Shown: positions 10,852 to 20,496 of the stretch, piece after piece
How positions within the stretch are numbered: the stretch's first letter is position 1
Layout of the letters: every line of letters starts with the position of its first letter
Assembly: GCA_018398575.1 (NCBI GenBank)
Contig: JAGTXZ010000020.1
Coordinates: 2,232,001-2,296,000, forward strand
Source of the DNA: Ampelomyces quisqualis
Lineage: Eukaryota; Ascomycota; Dothideomycetes; Pleosporales; Phaeosphaeriaceae
Reading direction: 5' to 3'
Length of the DNA: 64,000 nt
Position numbers and translations under genes: made by a program
The notes under the pieces: model-generated
Seen by the model: only the letters and a program-made list of their open reading frames with translations
Databases searched by the model: none
Told to the model about the DNA's origin: nothing

Positions 10852-11454
10852 CTACTTCATCCACCCATACTTCTTCTTCCCCATCGCCTTCTCCAACCCC
10901 GTCTTAACCTCCCCATCTCCCACGCCCAACATCCTCACATACAACCCCCCCGCCGCCCCTTCATTCGTCAATTCCCTCCGTCTTCGTACCACATCGACCA
11001 TACTCTTTCCTTTCCACGCACACTCCTTGTAAATCTGCTCATCGCTCAAGCCTTGGATATACATCTTCACAATGAACACATCTTCGTCTGCAGTGAACAC
11101 AACATCTTCCTTCCGCCGCCACACCGCAAGCACGTCTGGTGTAACGCTATGGCTGCGTAGTAGCCATGCCCATCGGTCCGTCACAGCTGGAGCCCAAAGC
11201 TCTAGCTCGGCGGATACGTCTTTGATGCTGAGGCCGCGCCGGCGGGCGTCGATGATGGCGTGGTCCATGGCTGGGGTCCATGTGACGAGTGATGAGGCGG
11301 TGGCTTGTTTGACGATAGAGTAGTGCTGCTGACAGCCTGATACAGTGCGGGATAGGATAGTAGCGATGTCGTCCCAGGGTGTGTTGTAGGTGTCACGCAG
11401 GTTGATGAGGTGGCGCTCATCGTATGATTTCCAGAGCGTGTTTGCCTTCGACAT
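10852..11454 (-). CDS. hypothetical SANT/Myb-like protein
   Basis: Single exon, 200 aa. Three Trp-spaced helical modules are visible: LWKSYDERHLINLRDTYN with WDDIATILSRTVSGCQQHY, then VTWTPAMDHAIIDARRRGLS, then DVVFTADEDVFIVKMYIQGL. Tryptophan or aromatic, acidic and helical spacing followed by a hydrophobic block is typical of SANT/Myb-like DNA- or histone-binding domains. The match is by pattern only. The basic C-terminus (KAMGKKKYGWMK) would suit nuclear targeting. No intron is needed. Confidence 0.6.
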   Translation of the reverse strand: MSKANTLWKSYDERHLINLRDTYNTPWDDIATILSRTVSGCQQHYSIVKQATASSLVTWTPAMDHAIIDARRRGLSIKDVSAELELWAPAVTDRWAWLLRSHSVTPDVLAVWRRKEDVVFTADEDVFIVKMYIQGLSDEQIYKECAWKGKSMVDVVRRRRELTNEGAAGGLYVRMLGVGDGEVKTGLEKAMGKKKYGWMK

Positions 11455-11871
11455 GGTTGAGATGGTGGTAGTGGGTGCGCGAGGAGGTTGTGGAATGGGA
11501 GGGCAAGAGGGTGATATACTTTGCGGATTTCATTGTGCGGAGAACTAGTGACTCCTGGAGGCTACAGGAGGTTGTGAATGAAGGAGGGAGAAGGAGGAGG
11601 GAGGGTGAATCTGGTCTGGTGCTTAGTTGGAGGGCAGCATTTCTGGTTAGATGAGGATGGTTTCGATGAGATCCGCGACATCCAGCGAGACCTCATCGTA
11701 TGTCCCGGAGAAGACATAATTGTGAACGGAGAAAGGTTCTAGATGCCAATAGGTCGAACTCGGACTGGTGTTGGGCCGGAAGACGGTATTTCTGGTGTCG
11801 TGTGGATGGTATCGATGAGGGTTTAACGTCCAGAGGCACCTCATGATACGTCCCAGAAAAGAAATCGTACT
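11455..11871. repeat. intergenic segment with diverged tandem duplication
   Basis: Two copies of a roughly 110-nt segment lie about 152 nt apart (about 11614-11728 and 11764-11875). Shared blocks are catttctggt/tatttctggt, gatggtttcgatgag/gatggtatcgatgag, cctcatcgtatgtccc/cctcatgatacgtccc. On the minus strand both can be read as FSGTY(D/H)EV(S/P)LDV, so the unit may once have been coding. The second copy runs to the stop of the neighbouring Cys-rich gene. Confidence 0.6.
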
Positions 11872-12836
11872 CTACCACCGCTTTGACAGAGCCTTGGACT
11901 CCTTGGATCGACCTAGCACACCCAGATGTGCAGCGTATGAAGTCCGCTGTGCCCTTGCCGCCGAACTGGCATTGTAGGCTTCTGGGTGTCGAAGGCCCCC
12001 ATTCCACAGCCAGTCACTATCAGAGATATTGGCGTAGCTATTGTCAGGTTCAGGGTAATCCTCCAAGGAGTCGTCCAGATCTTGTCCAACACGACAGTCC
12101 TCCTTCAGCCCATTGCATCTACCACATTTCTTGTGGAAACCCCTACTCCAAGCCTTACACTTGCACTGCCAATCTCCACGATACTTTGCACCAGTTCGTC
12201 TCTTTTCAACACCTGCCCTCCCCTGTTGAACCTCATGCTTCACCGAAGCAGACGTGGCCGACACCGCGCAATCGCCACGCCGACCGTGGCATTTCAGCCA
12301 GGTGCGCATGTTCCACCAGCCACAGGAGCCGCACTTCCCGTCGCCGACACACGCAACCCAGGAGATCTTCTTCCTCTTGGCCGTTTGCGGCTCGTTGGAG
12401 TCGTGATGGCGTTTTACGCCTTCCGGTGGCTTCGGAGGGGCGATAGGGGGGCCCATTGGGAGAGAGGGCCCAGAGAGAGGAGAAGTGACGGAGGAGAGCA
12501 GAGGAGAAAGGGGATTCGAAGCCTGTTGTAGCGCCAGAGGCGCTGTCGGAACGACGGGGATAGAGGGTAGAGGAGGTGCCAAAGTGGGAGCAGCGGCGTC
12601 TTCTTCTCCTTCTTCAGCCTTCTTGCGCCTCTTATCTAACAGCAGATACATGGTCCTAGCATTACCGAAAGCTGGCGCCTCAAAATTTCGTAGACTTCGT
12701 CCATGACTGGATCTCCACGACTCTCGTCGCGAATCTGCTTCTCGAGCGCTTTCAGCTTGAGCTGGTACTCTCGTGCAAGAGCTGAGGCTCTCGCGAGGTG
12801 CTCCCTCAGAACATCGCGCTGCCATCTAGTGGTCAT
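11872..12836 (-). CDS. hypothetical Cys-rich protein, splice site unresolved
   Basis: About 300 aa. The N-terminal part from ATG 12836 (MTTRWQRDVLREHLARASAL) is a short amphipathic coiled coil that ends near 12690. The rest is in another frame: a Pro-rich linker, a basic patch (TAKRKKISW), then paired cysteines (CGSCGWW, CHGRRGDC, WQCKCKAW, CGRCNGLKEDC) that look zinc-binding. A frame change near 12640-12690 is required. A GTAATG donor exists, but all acceptors give introns of only about 30-55 nt without a clear branch site. The exact junction is therefore unknown, and a true frameshift is possible. No family recognised. Confidence 0.5.
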
Positions 12837-13778
12837 GGTATTTGCTGGTATGATGTTGTGTGCTGTATTAGTGGGAGTTTATGTGCAACGAGGTTGAAGA
12901 CACGGAGCATTTCTAGTTTTAACGAATTGTTTTATGTGTTTTGAGCTATTTCGTTTGAATTGCAGAGTTTTCTTCTCTTCACCTTAAGTTTCTGTGCTTT
13001 CGTTGTGCGCGTGCAGCAAAAACCAGTCGCGTTCTCTTTCACCTTCACTAAGCGCGCCAGTGTGAATTCCCTGCACTCAGCACACCACTCTTCCACCGTC
13101 ATATCACAGCAAGTCTGCACATGATTTTAGCTTCTGTAAAATAGAAGTATGTCGAGTGTCAGGTTCATTAACCTCTGAGGAACATATGGAACCCTCACAA
13201 GGGAAGGAGGAGTGTATTCATAACTATGCGCATCATGAAACATAATTCTAGAGCTCATACTACAGATATCATAGTGCACATCTGCGGAATTTGTGTTGTA
13301 GATCATGTAGATGCGGGATGTAGCTGTTGCAAGTAAGCGCAAGTCGATCAAGGTGAAAGAGACCTACCTAAGCATCATGGTGAACTTTGATGTGTCAATG
13401 AGTCTAGCATAGTATACGGCGAAAGCTGTGAGGGTTTCCACCCACTGTAATCAGAGGTCGGACAGAGTCGGACAGGCAGCTGCTGGCATGTGTATTGCTT
13501 TAGAGTGTAGCCCAATCGCCCTAGTCCAAGCTGTCAGCTTTGAGCCCGGGTCTGTGGAAGTGAAAAGACGTATACAAGTCCTGTGGTACCCCACTTCGTT
13601 CGCATACATCTCCACGCTTTACCTTAGTTCCAGCTTTATACGGTACATATACCTATTAAATTCCAAAACTCTCTATGAACAAAACAAATTCATAAAGGTG
13701 AACTTGCGGCCGAGGTACGCGTCACGCCCTACACCCCAATTGGTACACCCCAATTACGGTACCTTGGCGAGACGCTTG
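12837..13778. other. intergenic, no supported gene
   Basis: A few short minus-strand frames (for example 12932-13120, Cys-rich, without an ATG) were inspected, but no combination of exons gave a coherent protein. Confidence 0.4.
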
Positions 13779-14051
13779 TTAGAAACTCTTCCTAAGGCGT
13801 TCGGGAGTTTCTTTTTTGCCTTTTTGTTTCGTTGCTTCGCGAATGGCTCTCTGCACCAAACGCAAACCAAGTGTAGAGAAGTACTGCCAGACCAGTGTAA
13901 GTAGCTTGACTCAACAATCAGAAAAAATCACTCAACATGTCTCTTTTTTTACTTACCGAAGTATGTTGGCTTGCGCTTCTTCTGAGCAGTGAGGAATGCG
14001 GGACAAATTGAGACAGGCTCACCTTATGGGCTTGTAGAACGGGGGATGCAT
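13779..14051 (-). CDS. candidate 52-aa protein, three tiny exons
   Basis: Proposed exons are 14051-14023, 13981-13957 and 13883-13779 (29, 25 and 105 nt), reading from ATG to TAA in one frame. Both introns have standard borders (GTGAGC...CTCAG and GTAAGT...GGCAG). The product starts MHPPFYKPIRRSASQHTS and ends in a basic helix (LRLVQRAIREATKQKGKK). The N-terminal R/S composition could act as a mitochondrial presequence. No homologue recognised. Other phase combinations are open, including one giving a hydrophobic stretch VLLYTWFAFG, so the frame is not proven. The close packing of four good splice signals is the main reason to suspect a gene here. Confidence 0.3.
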
Positions 14052-14283
14052 GGAAATGTTGCATAATGCAATTCGCACCCAATTAGAACTACAAACTCAC
14101 AATCATGTGTGTAACATGAACTGGATATCAAACGATCAATTCGAGATGCTCCCCTTCGCACATCATCTGGCCGGTCGAGAAATCCAGGAGATGATGTATA
14201 CGCCCTAATATGCTCCACCCTATCGCGGTGAATCCCCAAGTGCATTTTGCCAGACCGTTGGTTCCTCGTTACAGTACGGTGCT

Positions 14284-14742
14284 TTATTTCCTCCTTGTGT
14301 CGACCTTCTCCTCCAAAGTCCTGACGTAGCCTTCTATCCGCTGCACCGCAGACTGCAGGGCCTACTTCGTGTTAGCTCTCACCCAGCACTTTCAAACACA
14401 CCCTGCTCTCCGCATCGTGCCGTGGAAGAAACGTACGTAGATGTCTTCGGTGAGGAGTTGGTTCGAAACGCGGTACTCGTCGATGACATAGTAGTACATG
14501 CCGGCGCCGGCCGTGGTTGCACCTGTGAGGAATCCAAAGAGGCTTAGAAATGGTCAGCTATCCTGAACCCCTACTGCGCGGATGGTGAAATGCACTCACC
14601 CGCCCCTGAAAGCGCCGACTGGCTTCCTGACTGGCGCAATGACGGCGTCTTGCCTGAGCGCAGCGCTTGTTTGGAAGCTGCGGGCGACGACGGGAGCTCT
14701 GGCAGCTGCGCGAAAGGCTGGTCGGAGGACGTGGGACGTCAT
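14284..14742 (-). CDS. small mitochondrial membrane protein, 108 aa, three exons
   Basis: Exons 14742-14600, 14542-14437 and 14361-14284 splice in phase to 108 aa. The first intron is GTGAGT...CTAAG, the second GTACGT...GTAG. The N-terminus (MTSHVLRPAFRAAARAPVVA, then RSFQTSAALRQ) is a textbook mitochondrial presequence: Arg/Ala-rich, no acidic residues, with a likely cleavage near RSF-QTS. A glycine-rich membrane helix follows (LFGFLTGATTAGAGMYYYV). After it come VIDEYRVSNQLL and a C-terminal amphipathic coiled coil (ALQSAVQRIEGYVRTLEEKV). This topology suits a small inner-membrane protein with a coiled-coil domain. I do not recognise a characterised orthologue. The exon signals and the composition of the product make the gene very likely real. 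Confidence 0.8.
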
Positions 14743-15178
14743 GGTTGCGAAGGCTCGAGTGCACGTGTGCTTTCGGCGGAGTTGAACGTCTCAAAAGCGT
14801 GTGTTCAGACGTTGGGGGCGTGGTGTCCTAGAAAGGTTGGTCGTGTGAGGTTGGTGACGATGTTTGGAGCTCTGCTTTCTCCACACAAGCTCACGTTTAC
14901 AGACCCTGGTCGCGCTTACCTGATTTGGCGGTGCATGTCACGACGTCAAACGTTCGACATGGCAGGTGTCAGGGCAAAAGTGGTAAGCTACATAAAATGA
15001 CAGAGTGGTTGAGGTCATGAATATTTGTCGTACTTGATATGATACTTGGTTCTTGGCTTAGCCACCTCGAACACCTGATGCATGGGAGCGCAAATATATG
15101 CAAAGGGTATCGAGTCGTAAAGTCATTATGCCCACCATATCTCGCTGTTTATACCGTATTTCTGCAACGCCTTCGATG
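14743..15178. other. intergenic, no gene seen
   Basis: Upstream of the small mitochondrial gene and downstream of the WLM protease. Only short chance frames. Confidence 0.4.
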
Positions 15179-16555
15179 CTATCGCCTGGACCTAGGGGCA
15201 CCACATACCCCGCAGACTCCAGCATCACCTGCGTTGAGATATTGACTGCCGTTGCAAGCCGCACTTGCACATGCCCAATGTTCCGGAACAAAGTCTGGTT
15301 TGAGGACGTTCGCGCATGCTGCACAGGTAAGCGACGAAGGCTCGTTCTCAAGCGAGCAGATGCCACATGCCGCACCTCTGCTTGAGACCTCAGCGTTTGA
15401 GCTGCTCGTTCTGGCCCTCGTGGGTGAAGCAAAGCGTCGTTTCCAGACCTTGTCAGGATGTACGACTTTGGCGGAGGACGTGTGCTTTGATTCTCTACCC
15501 TGTGTTCCGATAGATCTTCGTGCTTGATCCCGGGCCGACGCTTGTGTGGGCGCCGTTTTCGCGGAGGCTGTCGATGCCTTCGCAGTATTGCGGGATGACA
15601 TGCCCTGAATCTCATCGAATTCTCGTCGTGCATTTCCATCTTGATCGTCATCTTCGTCACAGATCTTGACCAAGAAACGACCTTGATCATCGACCATTTT
15701 CTTGCCGTCCAAGTCGACTGCTGCGTCTTGCTCACTGGATTCATCCTCGGTTTCACTGTCTGACGGTGCCTCTTCTTTTTTGATGGTAACCGCCTCTTTC
15801 TTGACTGGCTCAAACCTCGCGAGCGCAGCAGCAGCTCTGAGCTCCCTGCCTCGCGCACTTCCAGCGACCCTAGGCTTGCCCTTCTTCGGTACGCCACCCT
15901 CGAGCTTGACCTTAGTATCTTCGTCGGCGCCCAAAGCCTGCCCATTGACGCCAAACTTCTTCATGATGCGACGCTGTTTCCTTTCGGCATACGAGAGAGT
16001 CGGCTTGTCGTTTCCTCCTCGCTTCCTCTTTCGCGATCGTCTCCCATATGTGCCGCCACACAAATGCTCAGGTATATCGGCAACGTCCGCCTCATCCATT
16101 TGCAGATTTCCAGTGGCGAGACCTCTGCCTACGCCCCACATGCCCTCTCCAGTGTATCCCTTGGCCCATAGCGCCCTCAGGTCTACCGCGTACTCGTTGC
16201 GCACCTTCCAGAAAGCCTTGGAGTGATTCATCTGCTTGCAATGCGCGAGCTCATGCACCATGACCATCTCCACCATGCGCTGCGGCAGCCATCTTCCATT
16301 GCGGTCCCGTAAAACAAGCTGTATGACCTCTCCGGCGTTGAAGTTGCGGCCGACGAACTCGGTGTTGTAGGGATACTCCTCGAGTGCTTGGACCAGGATC
16401 ATGTTCGACTTCATAAAGGGGTAGCAGACTGCTGCGACACGGCTGAGTATGTTCTCGGCGACGGTAGACGAAGAGCCCGGTATGGTACGTATGAAGTTGA
16501 TCAACGCGTTCGGGCGCTGCGTGCGCTCATTGAGGCGCTCGAAGCCGAGAGGCAT
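15179..16555 (-). CDS. WLM-domain metalloprotease, Wss1-like
   Basis: 458 aa, single exon. ATG 16555 (MPLGFERLNERTQRPN) was chosen because the WLM fold begins here; the 50 in-frame codons upstream look like leader. The zinc-protease motif HELAHCKQMNH (HExxHxxxxxH) is near residue 100, inside a WLM domain (residues ~10-190). Yeast Wss1 and SPRTN, its functional counterpart, cleave proteins crosslinked to DNA and process SUMO conjugates. A long charged linker follows. Two C-terminal short Cys4 fingers (CGICSLENEPSSLTCAAC, then CASAAC with CGVCGAPR) resemble RanBP2-type zinc fingers and would bind ubiquitin-like proteins or RNA. Likely nuclear, acting in DNA-protein crosslink repair; this role is inferred from the family. 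Confidence 0.85.
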   Translation of the reverse strand: MPLGFERLNERTQRPNALINFIRTIPGSSSTVAENILSRVAAVCYPFMKSNMILVQALEEYPYNTEFVGRNFNAGEVIQLVLRDRNGRWLPQRMVEMVMVHELAHCKQMNHSKAFWKVRNEYAVDLRALWAKGYTGEGMWGVGRGLATGNLQMDEADVADIPEHLCGGTYGRRSRKRKRGGNDKPTLSYAERKQRRIMKKFGVNGQALGADEDTKVKLEGGVPKKGKPRVAGSARGRELRAAAALARFEPVKKEAVTIKKEEAPSDSETEDESSEQDAAVDLDGKKMVDDQGRFLVKICDEDDDQDGNARREFDEIQGMSSRNTAKASTASAKTAPTQASARDQARRSIGTQGRESKHTSSAKVVHPDKVWKRRFASPTRARTSSSNAEVSSRGAACGICSLENEPSSLTCAACANVLKPDFVPEHWACASAACNGSQYLNAGDAGVCGVCGAPRSRR

Positions 16556-17349
16556 GATTGTAGGCGGGGGGTTGCGCGACGCCGAAGATCTGGCAAGAGC
16601 CTGCCTTTGGCGTCGTGCGGTAGTGTGAGAGTACCAGCATGAAGCAGCAATGTGATGCTCTATGATTGGGTAGCAGAGGAGAAGGCAGCTCTTCCCCTTC
16701 CGCACAAGTGGCTATACATAGCTCGGCTTATACGCTCTCATAGGCGCAGGGCCTACATATTTAGGGGGTCTTTCGGACTTAGCAGCGGCGGCCGGGGTTA
16801 ATCGACGCGTCGCGGTGTCACGTTTGCTACCAGCTCAACTTCCTTCTGTCTGCATCGTCATTCATTCATACTGGGCTGATGTGCGTGGAGCCAAGTATCT
16901 CCGAGTCCTTGCTGTTCGAACAGCTTCTACGGCGCTCAAGGTCACAACGCTGACTTCGCTCGTTGAGTTTACTACGTGTGCTCCCGTAGCTACCGCTCTG
17001 GGTACCTTTGCTTACATCGAAGGCTCAGGTCGCTGGGGTGGAACTGCAAGCCATGTGCTATTCGGACGTGTCGTTGTTTGTAGGCTTTCTGGACTTAGAG
17101 GGTATCTCATTACTGCTAGAAGGAGGCGCGCAATGCATCGGCCGGGTGAAAACCCTCCCGAGAAGCAAAAACGAAACCTTGAAGTCTCGTCTATTCGCAC
17201 TTTTGAGGTAAACAGGCTGCATCAGAGCGTGACCTTATATGTAGTCATCTGAACACGTTTTCTGCCATGCCTGGCACAACCTTAACTGCAAGTAGGGTCC
17301 CCACCAACTGTTCAATCACCCCCACCCTCAACATACCTCGCCTCATCCC
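16556..17349. other. intergenic, no gene seen
   Basis: Promoter side of the WLM gene, then unassigned sequence. A plus-strand frame at 16815-17252 lacks any domain or codon-pattern support. Confidence 0.4.
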
Positions 17350-18720
17350 CCAGCCATATCTTTACTTGGCGTCCTCCCGCCCAAAACTCTCAATCACCTC
17401 GCCAACCTGCAACAAGGACCCACGATGCACAGACCGCTGCGCAACCGGAGCAAGTAGTCTCGCTGTGTTCAAATGACTCTCATCCTTCACCACGACATCA
17501 GTCGCGAAAAGTAATACTATCATCAATAGCACAAGGAGCTGCAGCCCAGGAACAGCGCACACAACAGCAACAGCGTACGCCCAAATCACGTCAATCCTAA
17601 GCGCTTAGCCCGACATCTTGCCCGGCACCATTTTGCGCAGAGACATGCGCGCAGGGATATCGTCTGGCAACCACGCCGTTTCGCCCTCAATATGACGGAC
17701 ATTTCGCGAGCGCCGTGGCGCTGAGCTGCGAGAGTGTAGTAGCAGCACAGATCTCGTCGATTTGCTTCTTCTTCATGACCCATGGTTGACTCCAGTCGTG
17801 TTTCTGGAACGTCTTGAATTCGAGCGTCGTGGTGTTGCGGTAGGACACGGCTGATGCAGGGGCTGTAGTGTCGGTCATGAGGGCCTACGGGTTGGTGCCG
17901 CTGATGGGGGAGAAAGTATTTGTGCGGTTGTACAACCACATGGGAGGCTTGTTGAAGTTTTGCGTGCTGATGATGTACATGCATGCACAGCGGGGTGTGC
18001 AGTCGAAGGTGGTGTCGTGCACGTACGTTGCGTCGACGCCTTGCTGCCAGAACTTTGTGTTTGCATCCCATGGTTTTTCGATCCATGGCACGTCGAAGGA
18101 CTGCGTGGCGTTTTCCGCGTCGAGGTAGAGGACGCTGATGGTGGTGTAATTGAGGGCTTTGTACCCTCTACAAGTCGCGCTAGATGACATGTATCGATCG
18201 GATAGACTTTTGACGTTTGATATTGGATGCAGGTCTTGGAAAGTGTAGTTCCATGCTGTGCATGTGCGACAACTTGCTGGGCGTGTCGAAAAGTTGCTGT
18301 TACCTGTCATGCCATTGATGTTTTTCTCGCCATTTAGGACGTCCCAGGGAGAAATTAGGACAGGGGTAGAGCTAGAGACGTAGTGGTGTGCATTTTCAGT
18401 CCACGTTGTCTTGTTGCTGACGTCCAATATGCTGACTATGCCATTTCCATAACTCGCTGGCTGTGTTCCAGCTGGTAGATAAGACTGAGAAGTGCGATTA
18501 CGATGGCGCCAATGAAGTAGATAGCAAGCCATGCGAAGCAATCAAGCTGTTTCAACGCATGGATATAGCTTCTAAAGCGTCATCTCGAATGCCATAACAA
18601 CATGATAATGGCCTTGCTAGAAGCTGCGTCGAGGATGAGATCGAATTCTCGCAACTTTCAGTCCCAATGAGCAAGAATCCCAAACGTAGCACTCTTGCGT
18701 GACTTTTCATAGATAATCTG
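17350..18720 (-). pseudogene. decayed fungal integral-membrane protein gene
   Basis: Minus-strand pieces in at least two frames read as one protein of a large fungal membrane-protein family of unknown function. In order: SRKSATFGILAHWD, stop, LREFDLILDAASSKAII, stop, a membrane helix (LDCFAWLAIYFIGAIVIALL), then a frame change into an extracellular domain with N-glycosylation sites (NKTTW, NYTF, NATQSF). An in-frame TAG follows at about 17885. Next comes TDTTAPASAVSYRNTTTLEF, a further frame change to EGETAWLPDDIPARMSLRKM, a stop, and a second helix (WAYAVAVVCAVPGLQLLVLL). Upstream frames to about 19050 may be its N-terminal tail. Several stops could have arisen from C-to-T change at CA or CG sites, as in repeat-induced point mutation. 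Introns cannot explain all breaks because suitable splice sites are absent. Confidence 0.75.
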
Positions 18721-19059
18721 TAGTTGAGATCAATGAATTGTGGTAACCGGTCATCAATATGTTGAGCGCTTGTGACTCGCTGGTTTGGACGGACTGCTGG
18801 GTAGTGCCAGTATTCCTGGTTTCTCGACTCCGTTTCGAAAACAGGGTTCGACGATCAGACCTGGGAGACTGCGTGGTTTCGCTTCCCAAAATGGCGAAGC
18901 GGACGCTTGGGTAGTCTGAGTCGAGTCCGCAGAAGGCTGGCAAGCGGGACTTTCACCAGTAGGATATGCCACGTTAAGTTCAGGGCGCATGTGAAACTGT
19001 TTGAGTAACTTTTTCGCTGTTTCATCGTCGCTGTCTACCGGTTGCAATGCTGCGGACGC

Positions 19060-20094
19060 AGCATATGCATATAGTTAAAAGCGTAGATGCTGGTATTAAT
19101 CTCGGTTGAATTCCAGAGAATGGAATCTTCTCCAGATCCATGACCATAAGATATACCGGGGTATAGACTGCTGGACGGGAACCAATACAAAATGCAATGA
19201 AATTGCAACTCGAACACCGGCAATCCTGCGGCGCCTTCAATGGGCCTTACTAGCTTCGTTGGTACGCTTACTTTGATCTACCGTGTGTCGAGCTTCATGC
19301 TCACGCATATGCATAATGTATATGCTCCTGCTTGTAAGAAAGCCTTCCTAGTGTTTCTGGTAGTAAGACTGCCCACAGTTGTGAGCCATAAGTGGGCCAC
19401 GGGAAACATCGTGTTGAAGTGCTCGCACACGCTGTCGTCAGAAGGCGCCTTCGAGGATTTCCCGCTTCACCAAGCCGACCGGACATTGCCTGTCCATCGT
19501 GACAAGCGTCGGGCGTAGGACGACAAAGCTGGGAATCCAAGACCGATGTTTGTACTCCGTACATACATATAGCGCATGGTGCGAGTGGTGCAGCTAAAGC
19601 TTGGGGAACCGTTACTCCGTACTCCGTATCGGTAGGCCACTCGGCGTGTTCACGGATAAACATGTCGTGAGTGCCACGGGGCGTTCAGATACCCCCAAGG
19701 ACGGGCCAATCGTTCCCCCTTGAGGAGCATTTCAAAATTCTTTTTCCACCCTCTGATCAACGCACGTATCAGTCACAGGGGTGAATCGGCCCAATAGATT
19801 CAATCAGTCCTACGGAGTAGAGTCAGAGTGTCTTCGAAAGTAAGTCTTTTGGTATGCTCAGCGCGCCGTAATGTAGGGAAGCTTGCATGTACGTACATTC
19901 TTGCCCTCCTTGTACTTATTACCTCCCTCTAAGTCAACAATCTTTGGATACAGAGTAGGATCCGTTCAATCTAGTGCTGAATCTTCTCTTGAGGCAGGCC
20001 ATCCCAACTCTGTTCCCATGCCCAGATAGCCTAGGCTCTGCTCTTTGGTGCCCCTTTCTTTGTTGTGTATCTCTTCATCCAGAACTAGCACTCT
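19060..20094. other. gene-poor stretch with TACTCCGTA motifs
   Basis: No coherent coding sequence. It contains four copies of the 9-mer TACTCCGTA or its complement (19553, 19613, 19620, 19811). Confidence 0.5.
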
Positions 20095-20448
20095 CTACAC
20101 TGTGCTCCGTAGAAGCTGAGGTATCAAGGCCTCCTGACTAAGATCACCAGCAATATCAGCACAGGCTTTCTCACGGCCATAAAGATCTCTTCTCACAAGA
20201 TTTTCAACCTTCTCAGAGGTCTTTTGTTCTTTGGAAGGCCTTCCAGATCTTGGCGCATCTTCAATATGCTTATTCTCCAACTTCAAAGGCCTTACAGCAG
20301 GATCAAAACCTCTCTCAATTGCTCTAGCGTATATTGAGTTGATTGTTCGCTTCTCGACACCAGTCATCACAGTTATCTCGTGATTTGATTTCCCATCAGC
20401 CTTGTAGGCTACGATCAAAGCCCGGGTGGCAAGATTGTAGACAGGCAT
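20095..20448 (-). mobile_element. Tc1/mariner-type transposase fragment
   Basis: From ATG 20448 (MPVYNLATRALIVAYKADGK) about 110 codons read as the N-terminal helix-turn-helix region of a Tc1/mariner-family transposase: a first HTH (TRALIVAYKADGKSNHEIT with GVEKRTINSIYARAIERGF), then a GRPS-type linker (APRSGRPSKEQ). The frame then degenerates (QEALIPQLLRSTV, stop), and no DDE catalytic domain follows downstream. It is therefore a 5' fragment of a DNA transposon. No clear terminal inverted repeats were found on either side. Confidence 0.65.
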
Positions 20449-20496
20449 AGTTAAACTAAAGACAGAAGAAAAATGGTTGCCAAAGATGCAGGTCAA

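Noticed and set aside
12932..13120. Short Cys-rich minus frame
   Set aside because: No ATG in frame, and every upstream splice option tested runs into a stop.
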